The notes: generated by a model from the sequence alone, not told the origin. Positions 1 through 9,524 are shown, numbered from the stretch's first letter. The stretch is 64,000 nt of DNA from Pseudomonas violetae (GCF_023072615.1 NZ_JAKNRW010000029.1:1-64000), one strand, 5' to 3'. Program-made: numbers and translations.

Positions 1-76
1 GAACTCAGCAGTGAAACGATGCATCGCCGATGGTAGTGTGGGGTTTCCCCATGTGAGAGTAGGTCATCGTCAAGAT
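1..76 (+). rRNA. rrf: 5S ribosomal RNA, 3' part
   Basis: This is the 3' portion of a 5S rRNA; the 5' part lies outside the window. The segment from GAACTCAG through the GATGGTAGTGTGGGGTTTCC block to the GTCATCGTCAAGA end matches the Pseudomonas 5S sequence as I know it. It is followed within 10 bases by a strong terminator, as at the end of an rrn operon. The exact 3' end is uncertain by a few bases. Confidence 0.93.
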
Positions 77-83
77 TAAATTC

Positions 84-124
84 CAAAACCCCTATCTGCG
101 TATGCAGGTAGGGGTTTTGTTTTT
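84..124 (+). terminator. Rho-independent terminator of the rrn operon
   Basis: An inverted repeat (CAAAACCCCTA paired with TAGGGGTTTTG, continued by CTGC/GCAG around a short loop) is followed by a T-rich run. It lies directly after the 5S rRNA and would end the rRNA transcript. Confidence 0.9.
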
Positions 125-236
125 GTCCGCAGGAAATAATCGGCACTTTTTGGTATGGTGCACCTCGTTTTCAAGGGACTGCTATCAAGGCCTATGGACC
201 GGCGTTACTTTTCAAATCCATAGAGCTCCTGCAGAA

Positions 237-2129
237 ATGCCTGAACCAATCCCGATCAAAGACCACGAAAAAGAGACGCGCCTGGTCAACAATAGACTGA
301 TGGCCTGCGCCTTGTTCGTTGCGGCGATCTCCTGCGCACTGGTCGTGCGCCTGTATGTGCTGCAAGTGATCGAGTTCGACTACCACTCGACGATTTCGGA
401 AAACAACCGCGTCCATATCCTCCCGATCACCCCGCCCCGTGGCTTGATCTACGACCGCAACGGCGTGGTCCTTGCGGACAACCGTCCCAGCTTCAACCTG
501 ACCATCACGCGTGAGCGCGCCACAGACGTCAAAGACGAGTTGGATCAGGTGGTCAATCTTCTGCACCTTCCTATCGAGGATCGCGCGCTGTTTGACAAGG
601 CGATGAAGCAGGCACGGCATCCATTCGTGCCGGTTACGCTGTTCTATGAACTCACCGAAGATCAGATCGCCGTGCTCGCGGTTAATGAGTTCCGTTTGCC
701 GGGCATTGATGTCGAACCACAGTTTGTTCGCCATTACCCAATGGGCGCCCATTTCGCACATTCCATCGGCTACGTGGGACGAATCAACGAGAGGGAATCC
801 CAAACGCTTGATACAGTTGAATACCGTGGTGCCCAATCGATCGGTAAAACTGGCATCGAAAAATTCTACGAGTCGCAGCTGCATGGCCGCGTTGGCTATG
901 AAGAAGTCGAAACCAATGCCCGGGGCCGGGTCTTGCGGGTGCTCAAGCACACCAATCCGATCCCCGGCAAAAACATCGTCCTGAGCCTCGACGTCAAACT
1001 GCAGGAAGCCGCCGAGCAAGCGTTGGGAGATCGCCGCGGCGCCGTGGTTGCGCTTGATCCTGCAACCGGTGAAGTGCTGGCCATGGTCAGTAAACCCAGC
1101 TTCGACCCCAACCTGTTTGTCACCGGCATCAGTTTCAAGGAATATGCTGCACTGCGCGACTCCATCGACCGGCCCCTGTTCAACCGCGTGCTACGCGGCC
1201 TCTACGCCCCCGGCTCAACCATCAAGCCTGAAGTGGCGATCGCCGGGCTTGATGCAGGTGTAGTCACCCCCCAGACCCGTGTCTTCGACCCGGGCTACTA
1301 TCAGCTCCCTGACTTCGATCACAAGTACCGTAACTGGAATCACAGTGGGGACGGCTGGGTCGATATGGACGCAGCCATCATGCGCTCCAACGATACCTAC
1401 TTCTACGACCTGGCCCACAAGCTGGGCATCGATCGCCTGCACGATTACATGGCCATGTTCGGACTTGGCGAAAAGGTCTCGCTGGACATGTTCGAAGAGT
1501 CTGCCGGCCTGATGCCTTCCCAGGCTTGGAAACGCGCCACGCGCCGCCAACCCTGGTTCCCAGGCGAGACAGTGATCCTCGGCATCGGCCAGGGCTACAT
1601 GCAGGTCACGCCGCTACAACTGGCACAGGCCACCGCCCTGATCGCCAACAAAGGGGTGTGGAACCGGCCACATCTGGCGAGAACCGTGGACGGTGTCGCC
1701 CCTGAAGACGAGCACCCTATGCCGAATATCCTGCTCAAGGATCCCCGGGACTGGGAACAGGTCAACCACGGCATGCAAATGGTCATGCACGACGCGCGAG
1801 GCATTGCCCGGGCGGCTGCCGCCGGCGCCCAATACCGCATCGCCGGCAAGAGCGGTACCGCGCAGGTGATCGCCATCAAGCAGGGCGAGCGCTACAACCG
1901 GGCGAAGACACTGGAACGCAACCGCGACAATGCCTTGTTCGTCGGCTTTGCGCCAGCTGAACACCCGAAGATCGTCATCTCAGTGATGATCGAAAACGGC
2001 GAGGCGGGCGGTCGTGTTGCCGGTCCCGTGGTGCGCCAGATCATGGACGCCTGGTTGCTCGACCAGGATGGCCATCTCAAGCCGCAATACGCCTCGCCGA
2101 GCAAAGCTCCAGTGGATCCTCACGTCTGA
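237..2129 (+). CDS. mrdA: Penicillin-binding protein 2 (peptidoglycan D,D-transpeptidase)
   Basis: This inner-membrane transpeptidase cross-links peptidoglycan during cell elongation. I chose the ATG at 237, giving 630 residues as usual for PBP2; the open frame runs further upstream into the rRNA terminator, which cannot be coding. An N-terminal membrane anchor (about residues 20-42) is followed by the dimerisation/pedestal domain and the transpeptidase domain. The three active-site motifs are present: STIK with Ser327, SND with Ser384, and KSGT with Lys538. No rodA, rlpA or mltB lies beside it, so this is probably the second, solo mrdA copy that many fluorescent pseudomonads carry (mrdA-II of P. 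putida is the comparison); that paralogy is inference. Confidence 0.93.
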   Translation: MPEPIPIKDHEKETRLVNNRLMACALFVAAISCALVVRLYVLQVIEFDYHSTISENNRVHILPITPPRGLIYDRNGVVLADNRPSFNLTITRERATDVKDELDQVVNLLHLPIEDRALFDKAMKQARHPFVPVTLFYELTEDQIAVLAVNEFRLPGIDVEPQFVRHYPMGAHFAHSIGYVGRINERESQTLDTVEYRGAQSIGKTGIEKFYESQLHGRVGYEEVETNARGRVLRVLKHTNPIPGKNIVLSLDVKLQEAAEQALGDRRGAVVALDPATGEVLAMVSKPSFDPNLFVTGISFKEYAALRDSIDRPLFNRVLRGLYAPGSTIKPEVAIAGLDAGVVTPQTRVFDPGYYQLPDFDHKYRNWNHSGDGWVDMDAAIMRSNDTYFYDLAHKLGIDRLHDYMAMFGLGEKVSLDMFEESAGLMPSQAWKRATRRQPWFPGETVILGIGQGYMQVTPLQLAQATALIANKGVWNRPHLARTVDGVAPEDEHPMPNILLKDPRDWEQVNHGMQMVMHDARGIARAAAAGAQYRIAGKSGTAQVIAIKQGERYNRAKTLERNRDNALFVGFAPAEHPKIVISVMIENGEAGGRVAGPVVRQIMDAWLLDQDGHLKPQYASPSKAPVDPHV

Positions 2130-2276
2130 CGTCTTTGTCCCGGATAACCGACGGATCGGTCTGCCCGGTGCAGCAGGCGCCATATGGCACTTGCCAGCGA
2201 CCTGACGTTAACGTAAAGATGACGTCAGGGCGCTTAACTCGAAAAAGGCGCAAAGCGGACCGAACCGGAGCGCTTG

Positions 2277-4181
2277 ATGACGCTTATAAAAATAATTCCC
2301 CCCAAGCTGCATCGCGAAGCCCGGCTTGCCCGGGAGAAACTGCATCTGGAGGGTGAAGTGCCGGATGGCGTGCTGCGTGCGGAGATCGATGCATCGTGGC
2401 GCCGCAGCCTCAGTCATGGCGTGAATTTCAATGCCAAGCATGAACTGGCGCTGGAATCGAGCGCCAGCCTCGATGTGCTGCTGGCCAGCAACAGGTTGCT
2501 GATCGATGCTGCGCTGCCGGCGATCGATTACCTGGCCGAACGCCAGGGCAAGGAAGGGCTGATCATTCTGGCCAACTCCGACGCGACTATCCTTGCCGTT
2601 GAAGGTCGCGCGGATCGTCTCAAGGGTAGCGGCCTGCAGGACATCACCCTTGGTGCCTGCTGGAGCGAAGCCGCCCGCGGTACCAACGCCCTTGGCACCG
2701 CTCTGGTTGAAGCACGCCCGACGATGATCGATTGCGGCGAACACTATCTTGATCGACTGACTGATTTTTCCTGTACCTCGGTGCCCATTCATTGCCCGCA
2801 AGGCGACATCCTCGGCGTGCTCGACCTTACGCGCGAAGGCCCCTTGGGTCGCGTGCACGATAGCACCGCACTGCTGGCGATGGCCGTCAGCCAGATCGAA
2901 AGCCGAGTGTTCAACGCCAGCTATCCGGATGAAATCGTCCTGGCGTTCCACAGTCGGCGCCAGTACCTCGAATCCCCGTGGCAAGGGCTGTTGGCCGTCA
3001 GCCTTGGCGGGCAAATCCTCGCGGTCAGTGCCCAGGCCTGCCAGTTACTGCATGCCGAACGTTCGGCTCTGGTAGGTCGCCGCTGCGAAGAATTTCTCGG
3101 CGTAGACGGGCTGCAACTATTGTCCCGTCTGCACCAAGGCGGCGTTGGCAGCTTGCAGACCGCCAAGGGTGAATTCTTCTATAAAACCCTGCGCGCTCCA
3201 CAGCGTTCGATCAACGTCAGCACGCCCCCGCGCAGCACCTCCAAGACACTCAAGCCACAACCAGATCTCGATTCCCTGGCCGGCAGCAATGCGCGCTATG
3301 CCCGGGCGCTGCGCATGGCCCGACAAGGCCTGGCCAACGAACTTCCAGTCTTGCTGCTGGGAGAAACAGGCACTGGCAAGGAAGTCATCGCCCGGGCGTT
3401 GCACATGGCTGGAAGTCGCTGCGACAAACCTTTCGTGGCGGTCAACTGCGCGGCGATTCCCGAAGGCCTGATCGAGTCGGAATTGTTCGGCTATCGTGAA
3501 GGCGCATTCACCGGCTCACGTCGCGGCGGCATGGTTGGACGCTTGCAGCAGGCCCATGGCGGCACGCTGTTTCTCGACGAAATCGGCGACATGCCATTGG
3601 CCCTGCAAGCCCGTTTGCTGCGAGTGCTGCAGGACCGCAAGGTGGCGCCACTGGGCGCAGGGGAAGAGCAGGACATCGATGTCGCGCTGATCTGCGCCAC
3701 GCACCGCGATCTCAAGCGTCTGGTCGAGGAAAAGCACTTTCGCGAAGACCTGTTCTACCGGGTCAACGGCATCAGCGTGATGCTCCCGGCCTTGCGTGAG
3801 CGTGAGGATTTCAGCGCGCTGGTCGAGCGCCTGCTGAGCAAACTTGACGCCCCCAGCATGGTTCTGCATGACGACCTCATCCGCTTGCTCACCGGTTATC
3901 ACTGGCCGGGTAACATTCGCCAGCTGGAAATGCTCCTGCGCACGGCGTTGGCCATGCGCGAACCGGGCGACAGTGTGCTCACCCTCGATCACCTGCCCGA
4001 CAGCATGCTCGATGAATTGACCGCCAGCGAGCGGCCAGCCTCGGGAAGTATTCGCCAGAACGAACTGGAGTTGATTCGCCAGTCCCTGGACCAGCACCAG
4101 GGCAACGTCTCAGCCGCAGCTGACGCCCTGGGCATCAGCCGCGCGACCCTTTATCGCAAGCTCAAACAGTTGCGCCCGTGA
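2277..4181 (+). CDS. Sigma54-dependent activator (GAF-AAA-Fis type), probable regulator of the amine dehydrogenase genes
   Basis: This is an enhancer-binding activator of RNA polymerase-sigma54. From N to C it shows an AcoR-like region with a GAF-type sensor (about residues 55-200), an AAA+ domain (about 335-560) with Walker A GETGTGKE near residue 361, a GAFTG loop near 408 and Walker B FLDEIGD near 430, and a Fis-type helix-turn-helix at the C-terminus (about 605-632). The loop reads GAFTGS rather than the usual GAFTGA. Its stop codon overlaps the start of the ABC transporter, so it belongs to the maturation operon. With sigma54-type promoters in front of the aldehyde dehydrogenase and alpha-subunit genes, it is the obvious local regulator, comparable in role to PeaR of P. 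putida U; that link is inference. A TTG lies just before the chosen ATG. Confidence 0.88.
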   Translation: MTLIKIIPPKLHREARLAREKLHLEGEVPDGVLRAEIDASWRRSLSHGVNFNAKHELALESSASLDVLLASNRLLIDAALPAIDYLAERQGKEGLIILANSDATILAVEGRADRLKGSGLQDITLGACWSEAARGTNALGTALVEARPTMIDCGEHYLDRLTDFSCTSVPIHCPQGDILGVLDLTREGPLGRVHDSTALLAMAVSQIESRVFNASYPDEIVLAFHSRRQYLESPWQGLLAVSLGGQILAVSAQACQLLHAERSALVGRRCEEFLGVDGLQLLSRLHQGGVGSLQTAKGEFFYKTLRAPQRSINVSTPPRSTSKTLKPQPDLDSLAGSNARYARALRMARQGLANELPVLLLGETGTGKEVIARALHMAGSRCDKPFVAVNCAAIPEGLIESELFGYREGAFTGSRRGGMVGRLQQAHGGTLFLDEIGDMPLALQARLLRVLQDRKVAPLGAGEEQDIDVALICATHRDLKRLVEEKHFREDLFYRVNGISVMLPALREREDFSALVERLLSKLDAPSMVLHDDLIRLLTGYHWPGNIRQLEMLLRTALAMREPGDSVLTLDHLPDSMLDELTASERPASGSIRQNELELIRQSLDQHQGNVSAAADALGISRATLYRKLKQLRP

Positions 4182-5899
4182 TGCAGCGTCTGATCGTGCG
4201 GCTGATCGACAGCCCGAACCCGCAAGCCCTGCAAGCCGCCTTGCGGTGGCTCTACAGCTTTGTGCGTCCCCATCGCCTGGCCATCGGCGGATTGCTTGGC
4301 CTGTCGGTTTGCGCCTCGCTGCTGGTACTGGTGCAACCCTGGCTGACCAAACTGCTGATCGACGATGGTCTGCTGGCCCGGGATTTTTCCATGCTGGTAC
4401 TGATTTCCGGTTTGATGATCGTTGCCGGGCTATTGGGCACGGCACTGTCGGGCATCAACCGGTACCTGCATACGCGGCTGTCCGGGCGGATTCTGTTCTC
4501 CCTGCGCGATGATCTGTATCGGCATTTGCAAACCCTCTCGCCAAGCTTTTACGGCCAGCGGCGCATCGGCGACCTGATGTCGCGCCTTGACGGTGACGTC
4601 GCGGAGATTCAGCGCTTCGCCGTGGACTCGTTGTTCTCGGCGGTGTCGAGCGTGTTCGGCCTGGTGTGCTCGGTGGCCATGTTGTTGACCCTGTCGTGGA
4701 AGCTCTCGTTGCTGGCGTTGGTGCTGATCCCTCTGGACGTGCTGTGGTTGCGCTGGATGCGGCGCAAGGTCGAACGGGATGTGCGGCAACTGCGCGAGCG
4801 CTCCGCGGACATGTCCTCGTTCATGGTCGAGACGCTGCCGGTGATGAAGTTCATTCAGTCTGCGGGCCAGCAGCAGCGTGAGTCCCGCCGCCTGGAAACG
4901 CTCGGACAAGGCTACATGAGCCAGTTGCTGCGCTTGCAGGTCACCGAGTTTTTCACCCAGGCGGTGCCCGGTACCCTGACTTCATTGTCCCGCGCCTGTG
5001 CGTTTCTGATTGGCGGCTACTGGGTGGTCCAGGGCACCTGGCAACTGGGCGCCCTGATCGCGTTTTCCACCTACCTGGGCATGGCGGTCGGCCCCGTGCA
5101 AAGCCTGCTCGGCCTGTACGTCGCGATCCAGCGCATGACCGTCAGCCTTGGGCGGGTAATGGAATTGCGCGGCGAAGAACCTACCGTCCTCTCGCCGGGT
5201 GCGCCACAGCCGATGCCTGCCTGCGGCGATCTGCGTTTTGATAACGTGCACTTCACTCACCCGGGGCGGCCGACGACCTTGCGCGGCATCGAAGCGCGGA
5301 TTCCCTACGGCCTCAAGGTCGCCCTGAGCGGTGGCTCGGGCGTGGGCAAGTCGACCCTGATCGACCTGCTGCAGCGACACCACGACCCAGAGTCTGGCCG
5401 GGTGCTGCTGGGGGAGGTCGACCTGCGCGAACTCGACCTGTTCCAGCTGCGCCGGCGCATTGCCGTGGTCAGCCAGGACATCGTGCTGTTTCGCGGCAGC
5501 CTCGCCGACAACCTGGCGTACGCAGTGCCGGACGCCAGCCGTGAAGCAATTGTCGAAGTCGCGCGCCTGGCGCAGCTTGACAGCCTGATCGCCTCCTTGC
5601 CCGAAGGCCTCGACAGTCCCTTGGGCGAACGTGGCCAGCAATTGTCCGGTGGGCAAAAACAGCGCATCGCCATTGCCCGTGCGTTGTTGCAGGACCCGCT
5701 GATTCTGGTGCTGGACGAAGCGACCTCGGCGGTGGATGAAGCCACCGAGCGCGAAGTCATCGAGGCCATCGATCAGCTGTTTGCCGGGCGTACACGCATC
5801 CTTATCAGCCATCGTCCCTCAACCCTGGCCGATGCCGATCTGCGCTTCGAATTGCTCGACGGCGTACTCATTTCGAAAACGGTGCTGCATGAAGCCTGA
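4181..5899 (+). CDS. qhpF: ABC transporter with fused membrane and ATPase domains (QhpF-like peptide exporter)
   Basis: A half-type exporter of 572 residues. The N-terminal membrane domain (about residues 30-320, six predicted helices) is followed by an ATPase with Walker A GGSGVGKST, the signature LSGGQKQR and Walker B ILVLDEATS. The ATG overlaps the stop of the upstream regulator, and the 3' end overlaps the protease gene by 11 bases, so translation is probably coupled. In the QHNDH system of Paracoccus the exporter QhpF is needed to move the modified gamma subunit to the periplasm. Gene order and neighbours support the same role here. By sequence alone it could be any lipid or peptide exporter of the MsbA/LapB kind. 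Confidence 0.88.
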   Translation: MQRLIVRLIDSPNPQALQAALRWLYSFVRPHRLAIGGLLGLSVCASLLVLVQPWLTKLLIDDGLLARDFSMLVLISGLMIVAGLLGTALSGINRYLHTRLSGRILFSLRDDLYRHLQTLSPSFYGQRRIGDLMSRLDGDVAEIQRFAVDSLFSAVSSVFGLVCSVAMLLTLSWKLSLLALVLIPLDVLWLRWMRRKVERDVRQLRERSADMSSFMVETLPVMKFIQSAGQQQRESRRLETLGQGYMSQLLRLQVTEFFTQAVPGTLTSLSRACAFLIGGYWVVQGTWQLGALIAFSTYLGMAVGPVQSLLGLYVAIQRMTVSLGRVMELRGEEPTVLSPGAPQPMPACGDLRFDNVHFTHPGRPTTLRGIEARIPYGLKVALSGGSGVGKSTLIDLLQRHHDPESGRVLLGEVDLRELDLFQLRRRIAVVSQDIVLFRGSLADNLAYAVPDASREAIVEVARLAQLDSLIASLPEGLDSPLGERGQQLSGGQKQRIAIARALLQDPLILVLDEATSAVDEATEREVIEAIDQLFAGRTRILISHRPSTLADADLRFELLDGVLISKTVLHEA

Positions 5900-6566
5900 A
5901 CTGCGGATCGGCGTGGTCGACAGCGGGCATTCGCCGGCACAGCAAGCCCAGGTGATCGCCGGGCGGCGCTTTTCACTACTCGAGGATGCACTGGTCGAGG
6001 GCGAACTACGAGAAGATCCCCTGGGGCATGGCAGCGCGGTCATTGAAGCCATCGGCCGACGCGCGCTATCGGCGGTGTTCTGTGTGGCTCAGGTGTTTGA
6101 CCAGCGCGGCGTCACCAGCGCCTTGCAGATTGCCACGGCCATTGATTGGCTGGTCGAGCAGGACGTGAGATTGATCAACTTGAGCCTAGGCCTGCGCCAG
6201 GATCGCAGCCTGTTGCGCCAAGCCTGCGCTGCGGCGCTCACGCGCGGCGTGTTGCTCTGCGCGTCAAGCCCGGCTCAGGGCGAGGGCGTGTATCCGGCGA
6301 ATTATCCACAGGTGTTGCGGGTGACTGGCGATGCGCGCTGTGCCGAACAGCAGTGGTCCTGGCTCGACAGCGCACAGGCGGATTTTGCTGCCTGTGTGCA
6401 CGGCACCTACCCGGGACAGTCCGGCGCCAGCCTGGGGTGCGCCGCATTGAGCGGGCACATCGCGGGGTATCTGGCGCGGCAGCCGCAGGCGAATAACCAG
6501 CAGGTTGTCCAGTGGCTACAAGATCACGCCCGTTATCGTGGCCCTGAACGGCGCAGCGGAGCATGA
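5889..6566 (+). CDS. qhpE: Subtilisin-like serine protease that matures the QHNDH gamma subunit (QhpE-like)
   Basis: A short S8-type protease of 225 residues without a signal peptide, so it should act in the cytoplasm. The catalytic triad is visible: Asp in VVDSGHS near residue 11, His in DPLGHGSAV, and Ser in GQSGASLG. QhpE removes the 28-residue leader of the gamma subunit after the radical-SAM enzyme has made the thioether bonds. The gene overlaps the exporter by 11 bases and the flavoprotein by 4, and the gamma-subunit gene 6.5 kb downstream has exactly a 28-residue leader to remove. It is much smaller than secreted subtilisins, as expected for this family. Confidence 0.87.
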   Translation: MKPELRIGVVDSGHSPAQQAQVIAGRRFSLLEDALVEGELREDPLGHGSAVIEAIGRRALSAVFCVAQVFDQRGVTSALQIATAIDWLVEQDVRLINLSLGLRQDRSLLRQACAAALTRGVLLCASSPAQGEGVYPANYPQVLRVTGDARCAEQQWSWLDSAQADFAACVHGTYPGQSGASLGCAALSGHIAGYLARQPQANNQQVVQWLQDHARYRGPERRSGA

Positions 6567-7858
6567 ACTCGATCGTCGTGCTCGGCGCCGGGCCGGCGGG
6601 GGCCGCAGTGGCTCTGGGGCTGCGGCGACTCGGCTATCCGGTGACCCTGGTCAGCGAATGGCGACGCTTTGCGGCCCTGGAAGGCGTGTCCACCAGGGTG
6701 ATCGAGGCCTTGCGTGGCGCGGGACTGCAACGGGCTCTGGTGGACGCCGCCTTGCCCTCCCAGCGGCAGGTGTCGTGGAACGGCGAGCAGCATGCGCAGA
6801 ACATTGAGTTTCTATTGGACCGTCCGAGCTTCGATCGCGGGCTGCGAGAAGACCTGCACGTTGCCGGTGTCGAGCTGATAGAGGGCCGGGTGCTGACGGT
6901 GCAGTCATTGGCTATGGGACATCGAGTCGAGATTGAAGGTCGCGAGGCATGGGTCGCCGACTTCCTGGTAGAAGCCCGCGGCCGTCAGGCGCCAGCCCTG
7001 GGCAAAGGTCTGCGCGGGGCCGAGACAGTCAGCCTGCTCAACCGTTGGCAAGGCGCGCCGGGTCAGACCGCCAGCGCTGTGGAAAGCCTCAAGGATGGCT
7101 GGGCCTGGATGGCTCGACGGGCTGACGGTCAGTGCTACTGGCAGTGGACGGTGGACGTCGCCAGTGCCGATCTGCCGATCAAGGCGCAGTTGCTCGATTA
7201 CTGTAGGCACGTTCGTGAGTCCTCAGCGTTGGCCCAGGCATTTTTCGGCACCGGGCCGCAGCTTGATCTGCAGTTGCACGCACGCAGCAGCACCGCGATT
7301 CTCAGCCCGCAGGTGTGTGGCGATAACTGGATACGTGTGGGTGATGCGGCGATGGCGGTGGATCCGTTGTCCGGCAACGGGATTTTTCAGTCGCTGTCCT
7401 CGGCTCTACAGGCGCCAACGGTGATCAACACGCTGCTGCGCAAACCCGAGCGGGCCGCGCTGGCCCAGCGGTTTCATCAGCAGCGGGTCGAACAGTTGTT
7501 CTTGCGCTTTGCGCGAATCGGACGGGATTTTTATACCGATGAGCAGCGCTGGCCGGACCAGCCCTTCTGGCAGGCACGGCGCAATTGGCCGGATGCGCAG
7601 GTGGCGCATGCCGAGGCGGATTTCAGTGAGCTGAGGATCGAGCGTGCGCCGGTGCTCAGGGATGGTTTTGTCGACGAAGCCGAGGTCGTGATCACGCCAG
7701 ATCAGCCATTGGGGATCTGGCATGTTCAGGGGGTTGAACTCGCGCCGCTGGTGCGACGGTTGTGGATTGAGCCTGCCGGGCAGGTGCTGGCGGGTTTGTC
7801 GGCGGAGCAGGGGCGGGAGGTTCGGGGGTGGTTGTTGGCTCAGGGATTTAAACCCTGA
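6563..7858 (+). CDS. qhpG: FAD-dependent monooxygenase for CTQ formation (QhpG-like)
   Basis: A flavoprotein of 431 residues in the tryptophan-halogenase/PHBH fold group. The N-terminus has the dinucleotide-binding motif GAGPAGAA, and the second FAD motif VGDAAMAVDPLSGNG lies near residue 258. QhpG hydroxylates the gamma-subunit tryptophan that becomes the quinone of cysteine tryptophylquinone (CTQ). It starts in an ATGA overlap with the protease stop and is the last gene of the maturation run; an inverted REP pair follows. The assignment rests on family and context, since the same fold serves other hydroxylases. Confidence 0.85.
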   Translation: MNSIVVLGAGPAGAAVALGLRRLGYPVTLVSEWRRFAALEGVSTRVIEALRGAGLQRALVDAALPSQRQVSWNGEQHAQNIEFLLDRPSFDRGLREDLHVAGVELIEGRVLTVQSLAMGHRVEIEGREAWVADFLVEARGRQAPALGKGLRGAETVSLLNRWQGAPGQTASAVESLKDGWAWMARRADGQCYWQWTVDVASADLPIKAQLLDYCRHVRESSALAQAFFGTGPQLDLQLHARSSTAILSPQVCGDNWIRVGDAAMAVDPLSGNGIFQSLSSALQAPTVINTLLRKPERAALAQRFHQQRVEQLFLRFARIGRDFYTDEQRWPDQPFWQARRNWPDAQVAHAEADFSELRIERAPVLRDGFVDEAEVVITPDQPLGIWHVQGVELAPLVRRLWIEPAGQVLAGLSAEQGREVRGWLLAQGFKP

Positions 7859-7883
7859 GATTTTGGTTGTCTGGGCAGGCCCT

Positions 7884-7976
7884 ATCGCGGGCAAGCCCGC
7901 TCCCACAGTGATTTTTGTGATGGCAGAGATTGCAGCTTCACCACAAAACCTTGAGGGAGCGGGCTTGCCCGCGATG
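7884..7976. repeat. REPIN (inverted pair of REP elements)
   Basis: Two REP units in opposite orientation (cgcgggcaagcccgctccc and gggagcgggcttgcccgcg) enclose about 45 bases. The pair sits between the converging flavoprotein and aldehyde dehydrogenase genes and could fold into a long hairpin that protects or ends transcripts. Confidence 0.85.
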
Positions 7977-7997
7977 GCTCCCGAGAGACCGCCGCAA

Positions 7998-9488
7998 TTA
8001 CAACTTGATCAACACCGACTTCAACTCAGTGTAATGCTCGATCGCCGCATACCCCATCTCCCTGCCGACCCCGGACATCTTGTACCCGCCAAACGGCAAC
8101 GCCGGGTCCAGCGCGCTGTGGCAATTAACCCAGACCGAGCCCGACTTGATCCGTGGAATCATGCGGTGCACCGCCGCCAGGTCATTGGACCAGATGCTCG
8201 CGCCCAAACCATAGGGGCTGTCATTGGCCATGCGCAACGCGTCGGCCTCGTCATCGAATGGAATCGCCACCAGCACCGGGCCGAAAATTTCCTCCTGCAC
8301 CAGCGAGTGCTGCTGATCCACGTCGACAATCACGGTCGGCTTGACGAAGAACCCCGGCCCGAACTGTTCGCCACCACAGGCAATCGTCGCGCCACTTTGC
8401 CGGCCATTTTCGATGTAGCCGTAGACCCGTTCCTGCTGGCGTGCCGAGATCAGCGGGCCCATGTCCACCGATGGATCAAGGCCGTTGCCCAGCTTCATGC
8501 CATTGGCAATGGCGGCGATGTCCGCCACCACATTGTCGAAGTGTTTGCGCTGCACATACAGCCGGGAGCCGGCGCAACACACCTGGCCCTGGTTGAAGAA
8601 AATCGCACTGGCGGCCCCGGTAGCGGCAGTCTTCAGGTCGGCATCGGCCATCACGATGGTAGGAGATTTGCCGCCCAGTTCCAGGGTAACCCGGGTCATC
8701 GAGTCCATGGCGATCTTACCAATCTGCTTGCCCACCGCCGTGGAGCCAGTGAATGTCAGCTTGTCCACCAGCGGGTTATGGGTCAGCGCGGAACCTGCCG
8801 TGATCCCGGTACCGGTCACCACATTGAACACGCCCTCTGGGTAACCCGCCTCCAGCACGAGCTCAGCGAGTTTCAGCGCGGTCAGCGGGGTTTCATCCGC
8901 TGGCTTGAGCACCACAGTGCAACCGGTGGCCAGGGCCGGGCCGAGTTTCCAGCAGGCCAGCAATAGCGGGAAGTTCCAGGCGACGATAGCGCCCACCACA
9001 CCGACCGCCTCGCGACGAATGAAGCTGTGGAATTGATCGTCGGGCATCAACGGCAGTGAAACTTCAACGCTGGACCCTTCGATCTTGGTCGCCCAGCCGG
9101 CCATGTAGCGCAGGAAGTCGATGGCCAGTTGCACGTCCATCACCTGGGCAACGGCCGCACTCTTGCCGTTATTCAGGCACTCCAGCTGCGCCAGCAGTTG
9201 GGCGTCGCGCTGCATCAGGTCAGCCAGCTTCCACAGCAGATTCTGCCGCTCCCGCGGGCGGGTGCGAGTCCAGGCCGAGTCGTCGAAGGCGTGGCGGGCA
9301 GCGAGTACGGCGCGGTCGACGTCTTCGGGCGTTGCCCGTGGCACCACGCACAACACTTCGCCGGTGGCCGGGTTGTGCAATGGCATGGTCTGGCCGTCGG
9401 CAGCTTCGACCCAGTCACCCCCAATAAGCATGCGCGGAGCACGCTGGATGAATGCCGAAGTGGCAGGAAGCAGATCAGGAAGCGACAT
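7998..9488 (-). CDS. peaE: Aldehyde dehydrogenase, probably phenylacetaldehyde dehydrogenase
   Basis: An NAD(P)-dependent aldehyde dehydrogenase of 496 residues, the usual length. It has the catalytic Glu in LELGGKSP and the catalytic Cys in GQVCCAGSR. Between the maturation genes and the structural genes of the amine dehydrogenase, its likely job is to oxidise the aldehyde released from the amine, for example phenylacetaldehyde to phenylacetate. It is transcribed away from the alpha-subunit gene from a close-to-consensus sigma54 promoter 37 bases upstream. Betaine-aldehyde or 4-hydroxyphenylacetaldehyde dehydrogenase are alternatives by sequence; context favours the phenylethylamine route. 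Confidence 0.87.
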   Translation of the reverse strand: MSLPDLLPATSAFIQRAPRMLIGGDWVEAADGQTMPLHNPATGEVLCVVPRATPEDVDRAVLAARHAFDDSAWTRTRPRERQNLLWKLADLMQRDAQLLAQLECLNNGKSAAVAQVMDVQLAIDFLRYMAGWATKIEGSSVEVSLPLMPDDQFHSFIRREAVGVVGAIVAWNFPLLLACWKLGPALATGCTVVLKPADETPLTALKLAELVLEAGYPEGVFNVVTGTGITAGSALTHNPLVDKLTFTGSTAVGKQIGKIAMDSMTRVTLELGGKSPTIVMADADLKTAATGAASAIFFNQGQVCCAGSRLYVQRKHFDNVVADIAAIANGMKLGNGLDPSVDMGPLISARQQERVYGYIENGRQSGATIACGGEQFGPGFFVKPTVIVDVDQQHSLVQEEIFGPVLVAIPFDDEADALRMANDSPYGLGASIWSNDLAAVHRMIPRIKSGSVWVNCHSALDPALPFGGYKMSGVGREMGYAAIEHYTELKSVLIKL

Positions 9489-9524
9489 GATGAAACCTCG
9501 TCTTGTTCGTGTGGCGAGGTCCTT

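Noticed and set aside
77..236. Start of PBP2 at codon 102
   Set aside because: That start lies within the rRNA terminator hairpin and would add 45 residues unlike any PBP2 N-terminus.
2161..2230. TGGCACTTGC as a sigma54 promoter before the activator gene
   Set aside because: The -24 and -12 elements are not 5 bases apart, so the spacing is wrong.
7722..8966. Long plus-strand frame opposite the aldehyde dehydrogenase
   Set aside because: It is a shadow of the catalytic gene in a high-GC genome; the opposite strand encodes clear aldehyde dehydrogenase motifs.
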